Below, one piece after another: positions 7,941 to 17,817 of a stretch of DNA of 64,000 bases. The stretch lies in NCBI RefSeq assembly GCF_030230605.1, contig NZ_JASPDO010000009.1:1-64000 (forward strand). Reading direction: 5' to 3'. The stretch's first letter is position 1, and the number at the start of each line of letters is the position of its first letter. Both the position numbers and the translations under genes were made by a program. Origin of the DNA: Brevibacterium sp. UMB1308A (GTDB taxonomy: Bacteria; Actinomycetota; Actinomycetes; Actinomycetales; Brevibacteriaceae). The notes under the pieces were generated by a model that did not search any database, had not been told where the DNA came from, and was given only the letters and a program-made list of their open reading frames with translations.

Positions 7941-10795
7941 GAAAAATCGCCTCCGCAGTCGTAGGGATAGTCAAGGTGCTCGTCATCGAAATCTCCTTCG
8001 GGTGCTCGCGTTACACAATCAAACTCATGAACGTGATCAGGTTGGACAAATCCAATAGCAGGTAGATAAAAGAAGCTTCGGCCCAAGAGTTGTCCGCTGA
8101 AATCATGTCCGACGCGCAGTAATAGCTGGCCTCTCAGACGAAAATCGTCTTGCCACGCCGCAATGCCTTGTGCCTCTAATTCGTCAATCGCAGGATCTAT
8201 CGACCACTCGGGTACAAGCCAGTACGGAATCTTGACTACTGATTCGGCGAGCAGACGGGATATTTTCCGGGGTGGCAGTTGGGTTTCGCTTAGTGGCACC
8301 AGTTCTGTTTCGTCGTCGAGCAGCCATGGCAACGGGTAGATGTATCCGTCGTTTTCCCAAAGCAGGATTGCTTCCAGCGTGGGCTGGATATCGCGCACAC
8401 TTGCGACGGCTTTACGTTGATCTCGATCAGCATCGAGCTTGCTAGCAGAGCCAAGCGCTTGTGTCAGGTCGGCCCCAGCTTTCCGCGGAGTCGGCATCTG
8501 AAACTTTTCCGCGCGTACTCGTGCTGCCTTCTTATCGTGGTCGTACGCTTTCTTGGCTTCTTCAAAACGAGTGGCCCACACTTCTGGAATGTCTGGTGTA
8601 TGCGTATAGACAGCTTCAATTTTCGGATAAAGGTCGTGCCTAATGCACCAAGGGGAGCCATTAACGTGAGTACGCAGAACAGCGGCCGTGGCGAGGAGCA
8701 AATACTGCCCATAAATTTTCTCTGCACCTGATTCGAAATCTGGAACGATGGCAGACGAAATTCCACCGCGGTTGAGCCCTCGTACTAGCATTTCGGGTTC
8801 TCGCAAGGCCGGGGGCCGGTCGTGCGCAGGTCTCCCATGACGATGGAGTCGTCCAGCACGTTGGGCTAACAGATCAACCGGCGCGAAGTCTGAAACGAGC
8901 AGGTCGAAGTCGACGTCAAGAGACTGCTCTAACACCTGTGTGCCAACCACGAGGCGCCGGAAAGGCCGTTGAGTTTGTGCGTCAGAAGGTTGCCTGCGCC
9001 CGTTTTTACCGAGGTCGTTTACAAGTTGGCGTTCAAGGCTCGATCTTTCGGCGACGGTAAGTTGCGAATGAAGCAATACGACATCTTCGCCGTATTCCTT
9101 CCTGAGCGCAGAGAACGCTTGTTGTGCCCTAGAGACGGTGTTGCACACAACTCCCACAACACCTCCGTCTCTTAGCCGGGTGGAAAGCGCAGACTGCAAA
9201 TCCGCCAATGAGTCTTCAACGCTCGTCAGGCGTACCTCTCTCGACTTCTTTTCAGCCTCGACGGGCATACGTTTTGTGCCAGCCTGTGAGGTGACGGAAA
9301 CTGATGGGAAAGTGAACGTTTCAGTCGGTTGGGGCAGTTCAACCTTTCGTTTGACCCGTTTGCCCTGCGTGGGCTTTTTCTGTGCGACTCCTTCCGCATA
9401 AGCTTTCTCAAATTCAGACTGAACTGACGACGCGAGGGTCGCCGATAACAAGATGACGCTGGTTCCGTGAGCTGCGAGCCATGTGAGGGTTTTCTCCAGG
9501 TATGAGCGCGTGTAGTGGTCATACGAGTGAACCTCGTCAATGATGACGACTTTTCCTGCAAGTCCAAAATGCCTGAGTGCGACGTACCTGCTTTGGAGCG
9601 CCAGCATGAGGACTTGATCTACCGTCGAAACAGTAAATTCAGAAAGTAGCCCTTTACGCCCGCTGAACCATTGATGGGCAATCACGTCATCATGGTCGGT
9701 CCCGTCGCTAATCGCACGTGTGCGATGGATGAGCGACTCAAACTCAGGGCTCAAATGTGCGTTTGAGTGCATGAGGCGAAGAGAATGTGGTGACTCTTGA
9801 TCCAGCGACTCCACCCAGTGAGTAATGCGGGGCAACATTGCATTTGAGGTCACTTGGCTAGGCAAAGCGAAGGCAGTTCCACCTGCGCCCGTACGCCCCG
9901 CTGAAATTTCAGCTACGAGTAGCGCGGCCTCAGTCTTCCCTCGCCCCATTTCGTCACAAATGATGAATAGCGCGGGTCCCGTTTGTTCCATCGCTGCTTC
10001 AACTGCGACCTGCTGACACGCACGCAGACGAGAGCCTTGGGGCCACCCAAACCGTCGTTCAAATGGTGGCACGGCGTCGCGTTTTGCTCTCCACGGCGGA
10101 GTTAACGCAAGCTGTTCCAGAGCATCGCCTGCGCGTGACTGGTCTGATGTGTGACACCCACTTTCGGTAAGTTCGAACAGCTCTTGGTTCGACGCGATCC
10201 AGTCTGCAATGCTTACAAGCCCGGCCAAAAGCATCTGGTCGGTGATGTCTAAACCGCCTTGGTTCAGGACCTGTGAAAGCGTCGAAGTTGCCTGTGTGCG
10301 TTCGAGGATGTCCACGACGAGTTCGCTCCACGCCTGTGCCCACACTGGGCCATGACGGTCAAGGTACTGGTTAACGGTAGTGAGGCGTTCACCACCTAGC
10401 GGGCCGTCATGCATGGGTAGTTCGCTGGGGCGGCCATGATGAGCGCCAGCTGCAGAGGTGAGAGTGCAGATCGCTGTGTACTCAGCCTCAGGGAAAATGC
10501 GGGCGAGCTCCCGTCTGAGAATGGCGTCAGAAGCCAAACTGTGTGGTGGTTTAAAGGCAGGGTTCACAAAAGGGGCGGAACCGTCGTGTGACATAGCGCG
10601 CCGAGCTTGGTTTGCTAACCACTCAAGTTCGGGGACGTTCGCAATCTGGTCGCTGAATGCTGTTGTCGCTTTACCGGCATCGTGCGTTCCAGTTAGAAAC
10701 CCGATCAGGGATGTAAGTTGCTTTTGAGTGAGACGGTTTTTTCTGCAAAGGCGCTCACATACTGACTCCGGAATCCAAGAAGTAGACAGGGTCAT
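7937..10795 (-). CDS. cas3: CRISPR helicase-nuclease Cas3, N-terminally shortened HD domain
   Basis: A 952-residue Cas3, the ssDNA nuclease and 3'-5' helicase that degrades Cascade-bound targets. Visible HD motifs are HD at 38-39 (GTHDAGKATTAF), H85, HH at 119-120 (HHGRPS) and D198 (ADWIASN). The helicase shows DEMGRGKT (281-288), DEVH (420-423), SAT (451-453) and the QRAGRLHRHGR motif VI. The first HD-domain histidine, normally about 30-45 residues before the HD pair in a WLPL.QHLxD block, is absent. The ATG at 10795 has no clear ribosome-binding site. The frame runs open to 11800, but that part opposes def and is not Cas3-like. A 17-codon ORF (10845-10792) overlaps the start by ATGA. Confidence 0.93.
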   Translation of the reverse strand: MTLSTSWIPESVCERLCRKNRLTQKQLTSLIGFLTGTHDAGKATTAFSDQIANVPELEWLANQARRAMSHDGSAPFVNPAFKPPHSLASDAILRRELARIFPEAEYTAICTLTSAAGAHHGRPSELPMHDGPLGGERLTTVNQYLDRHGPVWAQAWSELVVDILERTQATSTLSQVLNQGGLDITDQMLLAGLVSIADWIASNQELFELTESGCHTSDQSRAGDALEQLALTPPWRAKRDAVPPFERRFGWPQGSRLRACQQVAVEAAMEQTGPALFIICDEMGRGKTEAALLVAEISAGRTGAGGTAFALPSQVTSNAMLPRITHWVESLDQESPHSLRLMHSNAHLSPEFESLIHRTRAISDGTDHDDVIAHQWFSGRKGLLSEFTVSTVDQVLMLALQSRYVALRHFGLAGKVVIIDEVHSYDHYTRSYLEKTLTWLAAHGTSVILLSATLASSVQSEFEKAYAEGVAQKKPTQGKRVKRKVELPQPTETFTFPSVSVTSQAGTKRMPVEAEKKSREVRLTSVEDSLADLQSALSTRLRDGGVVGVVCNTVSRAQQAFSALRKEYGEDVVLLHSQLTVAERSSLERQLVNDLGKNGRRQPSDAQTQRPFRRLVVGTQVLEQSLDVDFDLLVSDFAPVDLLAQRAGRLHRHGRPAHDRPPALREPEMLVRGLNRGGISSAIVPDFESGAEKIYGQYLLLATAAVLRTHVNGSPWCIRHDLYPKIEAVYTHTPDIPEVWATRFEEAKKAYDHDKKAARVRAEKFQMPTPRKAGADLTQALGSASKLDADRDQRKAVASVRDIQPTLEAILLWENDGYIYPLPWLLDDETELVPLSETQLPPRKISRLLAESVVKIPYWLVPEWSIDPAIDELEAQGIAAWQDDFRLRGQLLLRVGHDFSGQLLGRSFFYLPAIGFVQPDHVHEFDCVTRAPEGDFDDEHLDYPYDCGGDFS

Positions 10796-10845
10796 GCCAC
10801 GTGCGTGGCAAAAGAAACTCGTTGTTCCAAAGAAACAACAGCCAT
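10792..10845 (-). other. 17-codon ORF overlapping the cas3 start
   Basis: ATG at 10845 opens a 17-codon frame (MAVVSLEQRVSFATHVA) whose TGA overlaps the cas3 ATG as ATGA, the same junction type used between cse1/cas3 and cas1/cas2. A GGGGA lies just upstream of its ATG. It could be a coupling leader peptide. It could also be the remnant of the lost Cas3 N-terminus in another frame, since SFATHVA loosely resembles the family's first-histidine block. Neither reading can be proved from this sequence. Confidence 0.35.
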
Positions 10846-10884
10846 GCTTCCCCAGCGTCTCAAACGTTCTTTGCTCAACACAAG

Positions 10885-10890
10885 TAGAGT
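10885..10890 (+). promoter_or_regulatory. Leaderless -10 box for def
   Basis: TAGAGT lies 7 nt before the GTG at 10898. That spacing places the transcription start at or next to the start codon, so def is probably leaderless. No good -35 hexamer is visible. Confidence 0.45.
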
Positions 10891-10897
10891 TACACCC

Positions 10898-11611
10898 GTG
10901 AACACTTCCATGACTCAGCCACGCTCCAATGACGGAAGTCAGGGCAACGAGATCTCGGCGCAGACCATCCGCGAACAAGTCGACCGGGCCCTGACCGCGG
11001 CCGCGCACAACGACGGCGTCATTCCCATCGTCACTGCAGGTGACCCTGTTCTGCGCGCCACCACCGCGCGCTTCGACGGCCAGATCGACGACTCCACCTT
11101 GCTGGAACTGCTCACCGCCATGCGCACCACCATGCTCGCAGCCCCCGGTGTGGGGCTCGCCGCCCCGCAAATCGGCATCAGCCTCAGGCTGGCCGTGTGC
11201 GAAGACCCGGGCACCACCTCGGCCGAACATGCGGCAGCCCGCGAACGCACACCCCTGCCGTTCACCGCACTTATCAACCCCACCTACCAGCCGGCCACCG
11301 ACCAACTCGTCGCCTTCTACGAAGGGTGCCTCTCCATCCCCGGCTACCAAGCCGTCGTGGCCCGCCCGCGCACCATCACCCTCACCGCGCACGACCACCA
11401 AGGCACCACCATCACCAAGGACATCACCGGCTGGGCCGGGCGCATCATCGCGCACGAAACCGACCACCTCGACGGCATCCTCTACCTCGACAAAGCCGAA
11501 ATGCGCTCCCTGGCCACCCACGAACAAGTCGCCCGCTGGTGGAACCAACCCACCACACAACAGGCAGCCGCCGCTCTGGGCTTCGAGCTGCCAGCCCCGC
11601 CAGCCCTGTAA
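10898..11611 (+). CDS. def: Peptide deformylase
   Basis: About 237 residues. Removes the formyl group from nascent N-terminal methionine, using a metal ion in the cytoplasm. All three motifs are present: GVGLAAPQ (84-91), EGCLS (142-146) and HETDH (186-190). The start is placed at GTG 10898 behind a -10-like box; ATG 10910 is also possible, while the upstream ATG at 10805 would overlap the cas3 promoter region and adds low-complexity residues. The roughly 45-residue N-terminal extension before the catalytic fold is long for the family. It is divergent from cas3, with about 100 bp between them. Confidence 0.95.
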   Translation: MNTSMTQPRSNDGSQGNEISAQTIREQVDRALTAAAHNDGVIPIVTAGDPVLRATTARFDGQIDDSTLLELLTAMRTTMLAAPGVGLAAPQIGISLRLAVCEDPGTTSAEHAAARERTPLPFTALINPTYQPATDQLVAFYEGCLSIPGYQAVVARPRTITLTAHDHQGTTITKDITGWAGRIIAHETDHLDGILYLDKAEMRSLATHEQVARWWNQPTTQQAAAALGFELPAPPAL

Positions 11612-11647
11612 GCCGCCAGCCTGCCGCCCCACCAGCCCTGTAAGCCG
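11600..11647 (+). repeat. 16-bp direct repeat at the def stop codon
   Basis: The sequence CCAGCCCTGTAAGCCG, which contains the def stop codon, occurs at 11600-11615 and again at 11632-11647, a 32-bp offset. This looks like a small tandem duplication of the gene end. Confidence 0.7.
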
Positions 11648-11658
11648 AAAGACACTCC

Positions 11659-12519
11659 ATGACCACATACATTCCCGACAACGTTCCGCCGTCGCGCGCA
11701 CTCGGTCGCGTTCTAGACCTCGCCACCGCGGGGCTGTCCGCGGTCCGCACTCATCACGTGCCCGCCAAGTACCAGCCCGCGCTGCGGTTAGGCACGTCAC
11801 TGGCTACAGGGCTCGTAGCCGCCGGTTACGCGCTCAACACCCGGGATGTCTGCCGCATCTCAGGTGGCACCATCGCAGGTCTTGGCACAGCCACGGCCAC
11901 CCTCACCTACGCCACCTGGGGGCTCTCCGACCGCCTCGACAAGGCTGTGGACCGGCGCCTGCGCGCGTGGGGTATCCCCGCTCCCGAGGTGGCAACCGGC
12001 CTGGCAGCGTTCATTGCGCTGCGAGCGTTTGCGGCGTGGGAAGAACGGCAAGAGAGTGACTTCGGATGGATGGCCGTCGCAGGCGAGGGCTACGAACGTG
12101 ACTTACCCAGTGATCTCCGCGACTTTCTCACCGGTTTTGCCCACCCTGAACTCAACCTCACACCGGGCGCAGCCCAGGCGCTTGCCACTCAGATCCCGGT
12201 CTTGCGTGCGACCATCTATGCCTCGTCGGACCAAGACCCGCTAAAGTTCCTCGACGACTGCTGTATTGAACTCACACTTCCATCAGATGCAGACGTCAGT
12301 GTGATTACCCCGCGCACACAGACCTACCCCGTCTACGCCCGCGCCAGCTTCAGCGGTGTTGAACACCGTCTGAACCTTGAGGTGCACGAAGGCCACGCAT
12401 CCGCCTTGTCACTCGCCGAATTTGACGAAGAATCGCCCACGCTGTCCGAATGGATAAGCGCATACCGTGCTGGCGTAGTTGAGTTCATCAGCGAATTCGA
12501 TGAGGAGCGCACCCAATGA
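11659..12519 (+). CDS. Hypothetical protein with hydrophobic N-terminal half
   Basis: A 286-residue protein that I do not recognise. Residues 45-120 hold hydrophobic stretches (TSLATGLVAAGYAL, GGTIAGLGTATATLTYATWGL, ATGLAAFIALRAFAAW) that could be three short membrane segments. The C-terminal 150 residues are soluble and acidic. The ATG follows a GAAAGACACTCC spacer with a weak purine-rich site. It overlaps msrA by 4 bp (ATGA), so both are likely translated together, but nothing ties its function to methionine oxidation. Confidence 0.8.
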   Translation: MTTYIPDNVPPSRALGRVLDLATAGLSAVRTHHVPAKYQPALRLGTSLATGLVAAGYALNTRDVCRISGGTIAGLGTATATLTYATWGLSDRLDKAVDRRLRAWGIPAPEVATGLAAFIALRAFAAWEERQESDFGWMAVAGEGYERDLPSDLRDFLTGFAHPELNLTPGAAQALATQIPVLRATIYASSDQDPLKFLDDCCIELTLPSDADVSVITPRTQTYPVYARASFSGVEHRLNLEVHEGHASALSLAEFDEESPTLSEWISAYRAGVVEFISEFDEERTQ

Positions 12520-13088
12520 CCCAAGCTCAACCGCAGAACCAACAGAAGTCTCAGCCACACACCCACCACCGCACCATCACCTTGGCGAACGGATGTTTCT
12601 GGTGCTTCGACGCCGTGGTGCGCCGCGCCCGTGGCGTCATCGATGCGGTATCCGGGTACATCGGCGGTCACGTGGACAACCCCACCTATCATCAGGTGTG
12701 CTCAGGCACCACGGGCCACGCTGAGGCCGTCGCAGTCACCTACGACCCAGACACGATTCCCGAACACGTCATCTTGGGCATGTTTTTCACCACTCACGAC
12801 CCCACCAGCCTCAACCGGCAGGGCCACGACGTGGGCACCCAGTACCGGTCTGCCATGTTCTACCAGGATCAGGAACAAAAAGAGCGCTTCCAGCACGCTA
12901 TCGACCAGGCCCAACAGTTTTACGACCGACCAATCGTGACCACACTCGAACCACTGAGCACGTTCTTCCCTGCAGACAACGTTCACCAGGACTTCTACAC
13001 CCGTAACCCCGGTAACGGGTACTGCTCATTCGTCATCGATCCTAAATTGGCGCAGGCACGCAAACAGTGGGCAGATTGGATCCAATGA
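12516..13088 (+). CDS. msrA: Peptide-methionine (S)-S-oxide reductase MsrA
   Basis: A 190-residue MsrA that reduces methionine-S-sulfoxide in proteins and as free amino acid. The active site GCFW is at 26-29, with Cys27 as nucleophile. It is followed by the family blocks GYIGG, YHQVCSGTTGHAEAV and FFTTHDPTSLNRQGHDVGTQYRS. Residues 1-20 are a hydrophilic extension. The start is fixed by an ATGA overlap with the preceding gene, and its own stop overlaps the MFS gene in the same way, so the three form an operon. Confidence 0.97.
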   Translation: MTQAQPQNQQKSQPHTHHRTITLANGCFWCFDAVVRRARGVIDAVSGYIGGHVDNPTYHQVCSGTTGHAEAVAVTYDPDTIPEHVILGMFFTTHDPTSLNRQGHDVGTQYRSAMFYQDQEQKERFQHAIDQAQQFYDRPIVTTLEPLSTFFPADNVHQDFYTRNPGNGYCSFVIDPKLAQARKQWADWIQ

Positions 13089-14347
13089 CACAGAAGCAAC
13101 CCAAAACTGCCATCCCAGCTGACATCTGGGTCATGGTCATTGCCGCGTTCATCGTGGCTATTGGTTACGGAATCATCGCGCCGGTCTTGCCGCAGTTTGC
13201 AAGCTCGTTCAACGTGGGCGAAACTGCCGCCGCCGTTGTTGTCAGCGCGTTCGCATTCTTCCGCTTAGTGTCCGCCCCGGCCGGCGGTTCCCTGGTAAAC
13301 CGCCTGGGCGAACGCCCCATCTACGTCACCGGCCTGCTCATTGTGGCCGCCTCAACCTACGCCGTAGCGTTTGCGCAGACCTACTGGCAACTCCTCATCT
13401 TCCGCGGCCTGGGTGGACTGGGCTCCACCATGTTCACGGTGTCGGCCATGGCCATCATCGTGAAACTCGCCCCGCCTCACGCCCGCGCCCGAGCCACTGG
13501 CCTCTACGCCACTTCGTTCCTTATCGGCAACATCGCCGGGCCCATTGTGGGCGGTCTGTTGGCCGGTTTTGGGCTCAAGGTTCCCTTCATCATTTACGGC
13601 ACCGGGCTCGTGATTGCGGCCGCCGTCGTGCATGTAAAGCTGGCGAGTTCTACCCGGGTTGCCCGTGCCGAGGTGCGCGCCACTGTGTCCCCAGACGACA
13701 CCTCCCAGCGTGACACCTCCAGCCCCACTTTGGCACCCATGCGTGTACGCGAAGCGTGGCAGGTGCCGGCCTACCGCGCCGCCCTCCTCGGTGCCACTGT
13801 CTCCGGGTGGTCAGCCATGGGGATCCGCGTTGCGATCTACCCGCTGTTCGCCCTGAGCGTTCTCAACGTGGGCCCTGAGGCAGCCGGGCTAGCTCTCACG
13901 TTCTTCGCGCTGGGCAACGCAATCGCCATCAACGCCTCATCCCGATTCGCCGACACCTACGGCCGCGTCCCATTTGTATCCGCCGGTTTCGCCGTCATGG
14001 GAATCGCCACCCTGCTACTAGGTGTCTGGCCCAACCTGCCCATGTTCCTGGCCCTGTCCACGGTTGCCGGTATGGGTGCCGGACTCATCATGCCCGCTCA
14101 GCAAGCCGCAATCGCCGATGTCGTCGGCAGTGAACGCCCGTCCGGCAAAGTGCTTTCACGTTTCCAAATGGCCATGGACTTCGGTTCAATCGTGGGTCCA
14201 ATCGCCACCGCTGCTCTTGCCCAAAACGTGTCTTACGCGGTGGCTTTCGCCGTGGCTGGCGCGTTCTGTCTGCTGGCAAGTGTTGTGTGGTTGTTCACGC
14301 CAGAACCCATGAACAAACCGCCAGCTCGCAGCCAGCAGCAGAACTAA
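13085..14347 (+). CDS. MFS transporter
   Basis: A 420-residue major facilitator with twelve predicted membrane helices and a cytoplasmic loop around residue 205 rich in T/S/D (TVSPDDTSQRDTSSPT). The N-terminal half has PVLPQFASSF and the loop 2-3 block GGSLVNRLGERPIYVTG, typical of drug-exporter type MFS proteins. The substrate cannot be read from sequence. The start at 13085 gives an ATGA overlap with msrA. It is followed 104 bp later by an RND exporter gene. Confidence 0.9.
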   Translation: MTQKQPKTAIPADIWVMVIAAFIVAIGYGIIAPVLPQFASSFNVGETAAAVVVSAFAFFRLVSAPAGGSLVNRLGERPIYVTGLLIVAASTYAVAFAQTYWQLLIFRGLGGLGSTMFTVSAMAIIVKLAPPHARARATGLYATSFLIGNIAGPIVGGLLAGFGLKVPFIIYGTGLVIAAAVVHVKLASSTRVARAEVRATVSPDDTSQRDTSSPTLAPMRVREAWQVPAYRAALLGATVSGWSAMGIRVAIYPLFALSVLNVGPEAAGLALTFFALGNAIAINASSRFADTYGRVPFVSAGFAVMGIATLLLGVWPNLPMFLALSTVAGMGAGLIMPAQQAAIADVVGSERPSGKVLSRFQMAMDFGSIVGPIATAALAQNVSYAVAFAVAGAFCLLASVVWLFTPEPMNKPPARSQQQN

Positions 14348-14451
14348 ACACTGACGGGATATCTCCACGCACACTGTGGGGAAAACCGCACCACGTCACG
14401 CCCGTCCCAAAAGTAGGATTGAGCAGTAGCCCAGACCTGAAAGAGGAACTT

Positions 14452-17400
14452 GTGAAACATCTTGTGAGACTGAGCCTGCGAAACCGCTCACTCATCGCAC
14501 TTGTGACCGTCGTCGCCATCATCTTTGGGACCATAGCCACGTTCAGTCTCAAGAAGGAGCTGTTTCCTTCTTTTGACGTTCCTCAGGCCATTGTGATTAG
14601 CCAGTACCCAGGGGCCGCCCCCGAGGCGGTCGAACGGGAAGTGACTGACCCCCTTGAGTCCGCGCTGGCTGGCGTGCAGTCGGTGGACGAGGTGTCTTCG
14701 TCCTCCTCAACGGGAAACAGCCAGATCACTGTCACAACGAAGTACGGCACCTCTTCGGACGACGTTGTTCGCGAACTTCAACGCGCCGTGTCACAAGTTG
14801 AAAGCCAGCTCCCTGACGGTGTGACCCCAACGGTGATCGCAGGGTCCGTTGACGACTTCCCAGTCCTCGTGATGTCCGTATCCGGTGACGACATCGAAAA
14901 GCTGTCAAAGGACCTCGAAGACATCGCGGTCCCTGAAATGAAGAAGATCGACGGCGTTCGCGACGCGTCTGTTTCAGGCCAAACACAAAAACAAATTGAG
15001 ATCCGGGTCAAGAAAAAGCGCATGGAAGACAAGGGTGTGCAACTTGACGAACTTGCCCAGATCCTCAAGACCAACGGTGTCCCGGTTTCCGCAGGTGAAC
15101 TTAAAGCATCGAACGGTGCCGCCCCCGTCGAAGTGGGAAAGCGTCTGACCACTGTTGAGGACATCAAAAACCTCTATGTCACAGGAGAAAAGAACGGCAA
15201 ACCAAAGCCGGTCAAGGTGGGCGATGTCGCTGACATTGAACTTAAAGACGAACCCATCACATCGATTTCACGGTCGAACGGCAAAGATGCCCTGACTATC
15301 CAAGTCCTTAAGAAACCTGATTCCAACACGGTGGATGTGGCGGAAGGCGTCAAAGACGTATTGCCTGAACTGGAAAAGAAAATCGGCAACAATGCCGAGT
15401 TCACCACGGTCTTCGACCAGTCTCCTTACATCAACCAGTCAATCGAAGATCTGGTGCGTGAAGGTGGCTTGGGTCTGATCTTCGCCGTCTTGGTCATCCT
15501 GGTGTTCTTGCTGTCATTCCGCGCAACCGCAATTACAGCGATCTCCATTCCGCTGTCCTTGCTGATCACCATGATCGCGATCTGGCGTACCGGTTACTCG
15601 CTGAACATGCTCACCTTGGCGGCGTTGACCATGTCTATTGGGCGCGTTGTGGACGACTCGATCGTGGTCATCGAATCGATCCGCCGTCGCCAAACCTTGG
15701 GCGGCACCAAGTTCGCGAACATCTTCGCCGCCGTATCCGAAGTCGCCGGGGCGATCACCTCGTCCACTCTGACCACGGTTGCGGTGTTCATTCCGCTCGC
15801 GTTCATCACGGGACAGACGGGTGAGTTGTTCCGCCCATTTGCGCTCACCACTTCGATCGCGCTTTTGTCCTCGCTGCTGGTGTCGCTCACTATCGTTCCG
15901 GTATTGGCGTACTGGTTCCTGCGTGCACGTGAATCGCGTGTCAAGCTCACCAGATCGGACAAGCAAGAAATTCGTACCCTGCGCAAGGAAAACCTCAAGC
16001 AGTGGAAGAAGGAACGCAAAGAGAGCCGCAAGCGTGCGCGCGCCGGAGGAACCGGGCCACGCAGGGCCACCTCGGAAATGCCTGTGGTTGGCAAAACCGC
16101 AGCCTCTGTGCTGGGTGAGGATGAAGGTTCCGCGGCCGAGGTCGACGAACTTGCCAGCCTCAAGTCACCTGAGACTCGCTTGCAAAAGACCTACACCCCC
16201 GTAGTGCGGTGGGCTACGCGTCATCCTGTTGTCACGATTGTGGTCAGTGTGGTCTTGCTCGTGGGAACCTTGGCCATGACTCCGTTGCTGAAGACTGAAT
16301 TCTTGGGTGACACCGGCGAAGAAACTGTTCAGGCTCAACAGACCTTCGAACCTGGGGTTGGTCTAGAAGAAGCCGGAAAACAAGCTGAAAAGGTCGAAGA
16401 AGTGCTTTCGAAGACCCCCGGTGTGGAGTCCTACCAGTTCTCCATCGGCGACGCAGGTCTCTCATTCGGAAGTGACGGAGGTGGACTTTCCGGCGACTAC
16501 TTCATCAACCTCGAAACGGGGGCAAGCACCTCGGAGGTGTCTGCCGACATCCAAAAACGCTTTGACGAACTTGATGGTGTAGGCGAACTTGAAGTGATGT
16601 CAGCAACTTCAAGCCCCGGTGGTGACTCCATCGACCTGACACTCACCTCTAACGACACCAAGGCCTTGGAAGATGGTGTCAAGAAGCTAACAGAAGAGCT
16701 GAAGGACGTCGACGGCGTGCAAACCGTTACCAATGACCTGCAGGCCGTGCAACCGATTGTTCAAGTTTCGGTTGACGCAAAGAAAGTCAAAGAAAAGGGC
16801 CTGACTGAAGCTCAAGTCAGTGAGTATGTGCAACGCGCGATCGAAGGTCAGGACATTGGTGACCTCATCGTTGACTCATCGACACGTAGCGTGAAATTGT
16901 TCGATGGATCTGCCGATACCGTCAAGAAGCTGGAAGACCTCAAGATCCCGTACACGGAACAGACTGTTCAGGCTTCTCCAATTCCGGGAATGCCCGGCAC
17001 GCCAACGACGGAAGAGAAAACTGTTCGCCTGTCCAAGATCGCGAAGGTTGAAGAAATCAAAACCGCGCCCGTTATTCGGCACTCGGGAGGTCTCCGCTCC
17101 GCACAGATCAGCGTGACACCTTCAGGGGACAACCTGGGCCAAGTGGTACAAGCGGTGAACAACAAGGTTGACGAAACCGAACTGCCAAGCGGCGTGTCTC
17201 AGGACACGTCTGGTGTGGGTGCCGAACAGGCCGATGCGTTCAAGCAGATGGGTCTGGCCATGCTTGCCGCGATCCTGATCGTGTTCGTGATCCTGGTTGC
17301 CACGTTTAAGAGTCTGATCCAGCCGCTCATTCTCCTGGTGTCGATCCCATTCGCTGCCACCGGGTCGATTGGGCTTCTGCTGCTGACAGACACCCCACTA

Positions 17401-17817
17401 GGACTGGCCTCGTTGATTGGTCTTCTCATGCTGATCGGTGTTGTAGTCACTAACGCGATCGTGCTGATTGACCTCATCAACCATTTCCGTGCTCACGGTG
17501 TGGACCTGCGTACCGCGGTGATCAACGGCGCTCGTTTGAGGTTCCGACCCATCATCATGACCGCAGCTGCCACGATCTTCGCGCTGATTCCGATGGCACT
17601 TGGCCTCACTGGTGGAGGCGGTGTGTTCATCTCCAAGCCACTGGCCATTGTGGTGATCGGTGGACTTGTGAGCTCAACCCTGCTGACCCTGATCCTGGTG
17701 CCCGTTCTGTACCAGCTGATCGAAGGCTTCAAGGAACGTCGCCGCGAAAAGAAAATCATCAAGGAAATGGCACGGTCAAGCGTGATCGACAAGGCCGAAG
17801 CACGCAGTGAAAGCTGA
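14452..17817 (+). CDS. RND efflux permease, SwrC/AcrB-type
   Basis: A 1121-residue resistance-nodulation-division permease with the duplicated layout: one N-terminal helix, a large extracellular loop, six helices, then the same again. The GTG at 14452 follows AAAGAGGAAC and starts MKHLVRLSLRNRSL; the longer open frame to 14287 only crosses the MFS 3' end. Family features are FPSFDVPQAIVISQYPGAAPEAVE, the helix-4 motif RVVDDSIVVIE and the C-terminal GVVVTNAIVLIDLIN. Between the halves lies a basic, Lys/Arg/Glu-rich cytoplasmic linker of about 75 residues (around 500-575), unusual for proteobacterial members but seen in Gram-positive SwrC-like proteins. No membrane-fusion partner or outer-membrane channel is nearby, as expected in a monoderm. 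Confidence 0.93.
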   Translation: MKHLVRLSLRNRSLIALVTVVAIIFGTIATFSLKKELFPSFDVPQAIVISQYPGAAPEAVEREVTDPLESALAGVQSVDEVSSSSSTGNSQITVTTKYGTSSDDVVRELQRAVSQVESQLPDGVTPTVIAGSVDDFPVLVMSVSGDDIEKLSKDLEDIAVPEMKKIDGVRDASVSGQTQKQIEIRVKKKRMEDKGVQLDELAQILKTNGVPVSAGELKASNGAAPVEVGKRLTTVEDIKNLYVTGEKNGKPKPVKVGDVADIELKDEPITSISRSNGKDALTIQVLKKPDSNTVDVAEGVKDVLPELEKKIGNNAEFTTVFDQSPYINQSIEDLVREGGLGLIFAVLVILVFLLSFRATAITAISIPLSLLITMIAIWRTGYSLNMLTLAALTMSIGRVVDDSIVVIESIRRRQTLGGTKFANIFAAVSEVAGAITSSTLTTVAVFIPLAFITGQTGELFRPFALTTSIALLSSLLVSLTIVPVLAYWFLRARESRVKLTRSDKQEIRTLRKENLKQWKKERKESRKRARAGGTGPRRATSEMPVVGKTAASVLGEDEGSAAEVDELASLKSPETRLQKTYTPVVRWATRHPVVTIVVSVVLLVGTLAMTPLLKTEFLGDTGEETVQAQQTFEPGVGLEEAGKQAEKVEEVLSKTPGVESYQFSIGDAGLSFGSDGGGLSGDYFINLETGASTSEVSADIQKRFDELDGVGELEVMSATSSPGGDSIDLTLTSNDTKALEDGVKKLTEELKDVDGVQTVTNDLQAVQPIVQVSVDAKKVKEKGLTEAQVSEYVQRAIEGQDIGDLIVDSSTRSVKLFDGSADTVKKLEDLKIPYTEQTVQASPIPGMPGTPTTEEKTVRLSKIAKVEEIKTAPVIRHSGGLRSAQISVTPSGDNLGQVVQAVNNKVDETELPSGVSQDTSGVGAEQADAFKQMGLAMLAAILIVFVILVATFKSLIQPLILLVSIPFAATGSIGLLLLTDTPLGLASLIGLLMLIGVVVTNAIVLIDLINHFRAHGVDLRTAVINGARLRFRPIIMTAAATIFALIPMALGLTGGGGVFISKPLAIVVIGGLVSSTLLTLILVPVLYQLIEGFKERRREKKIIKEMARSSVIDKAEARSES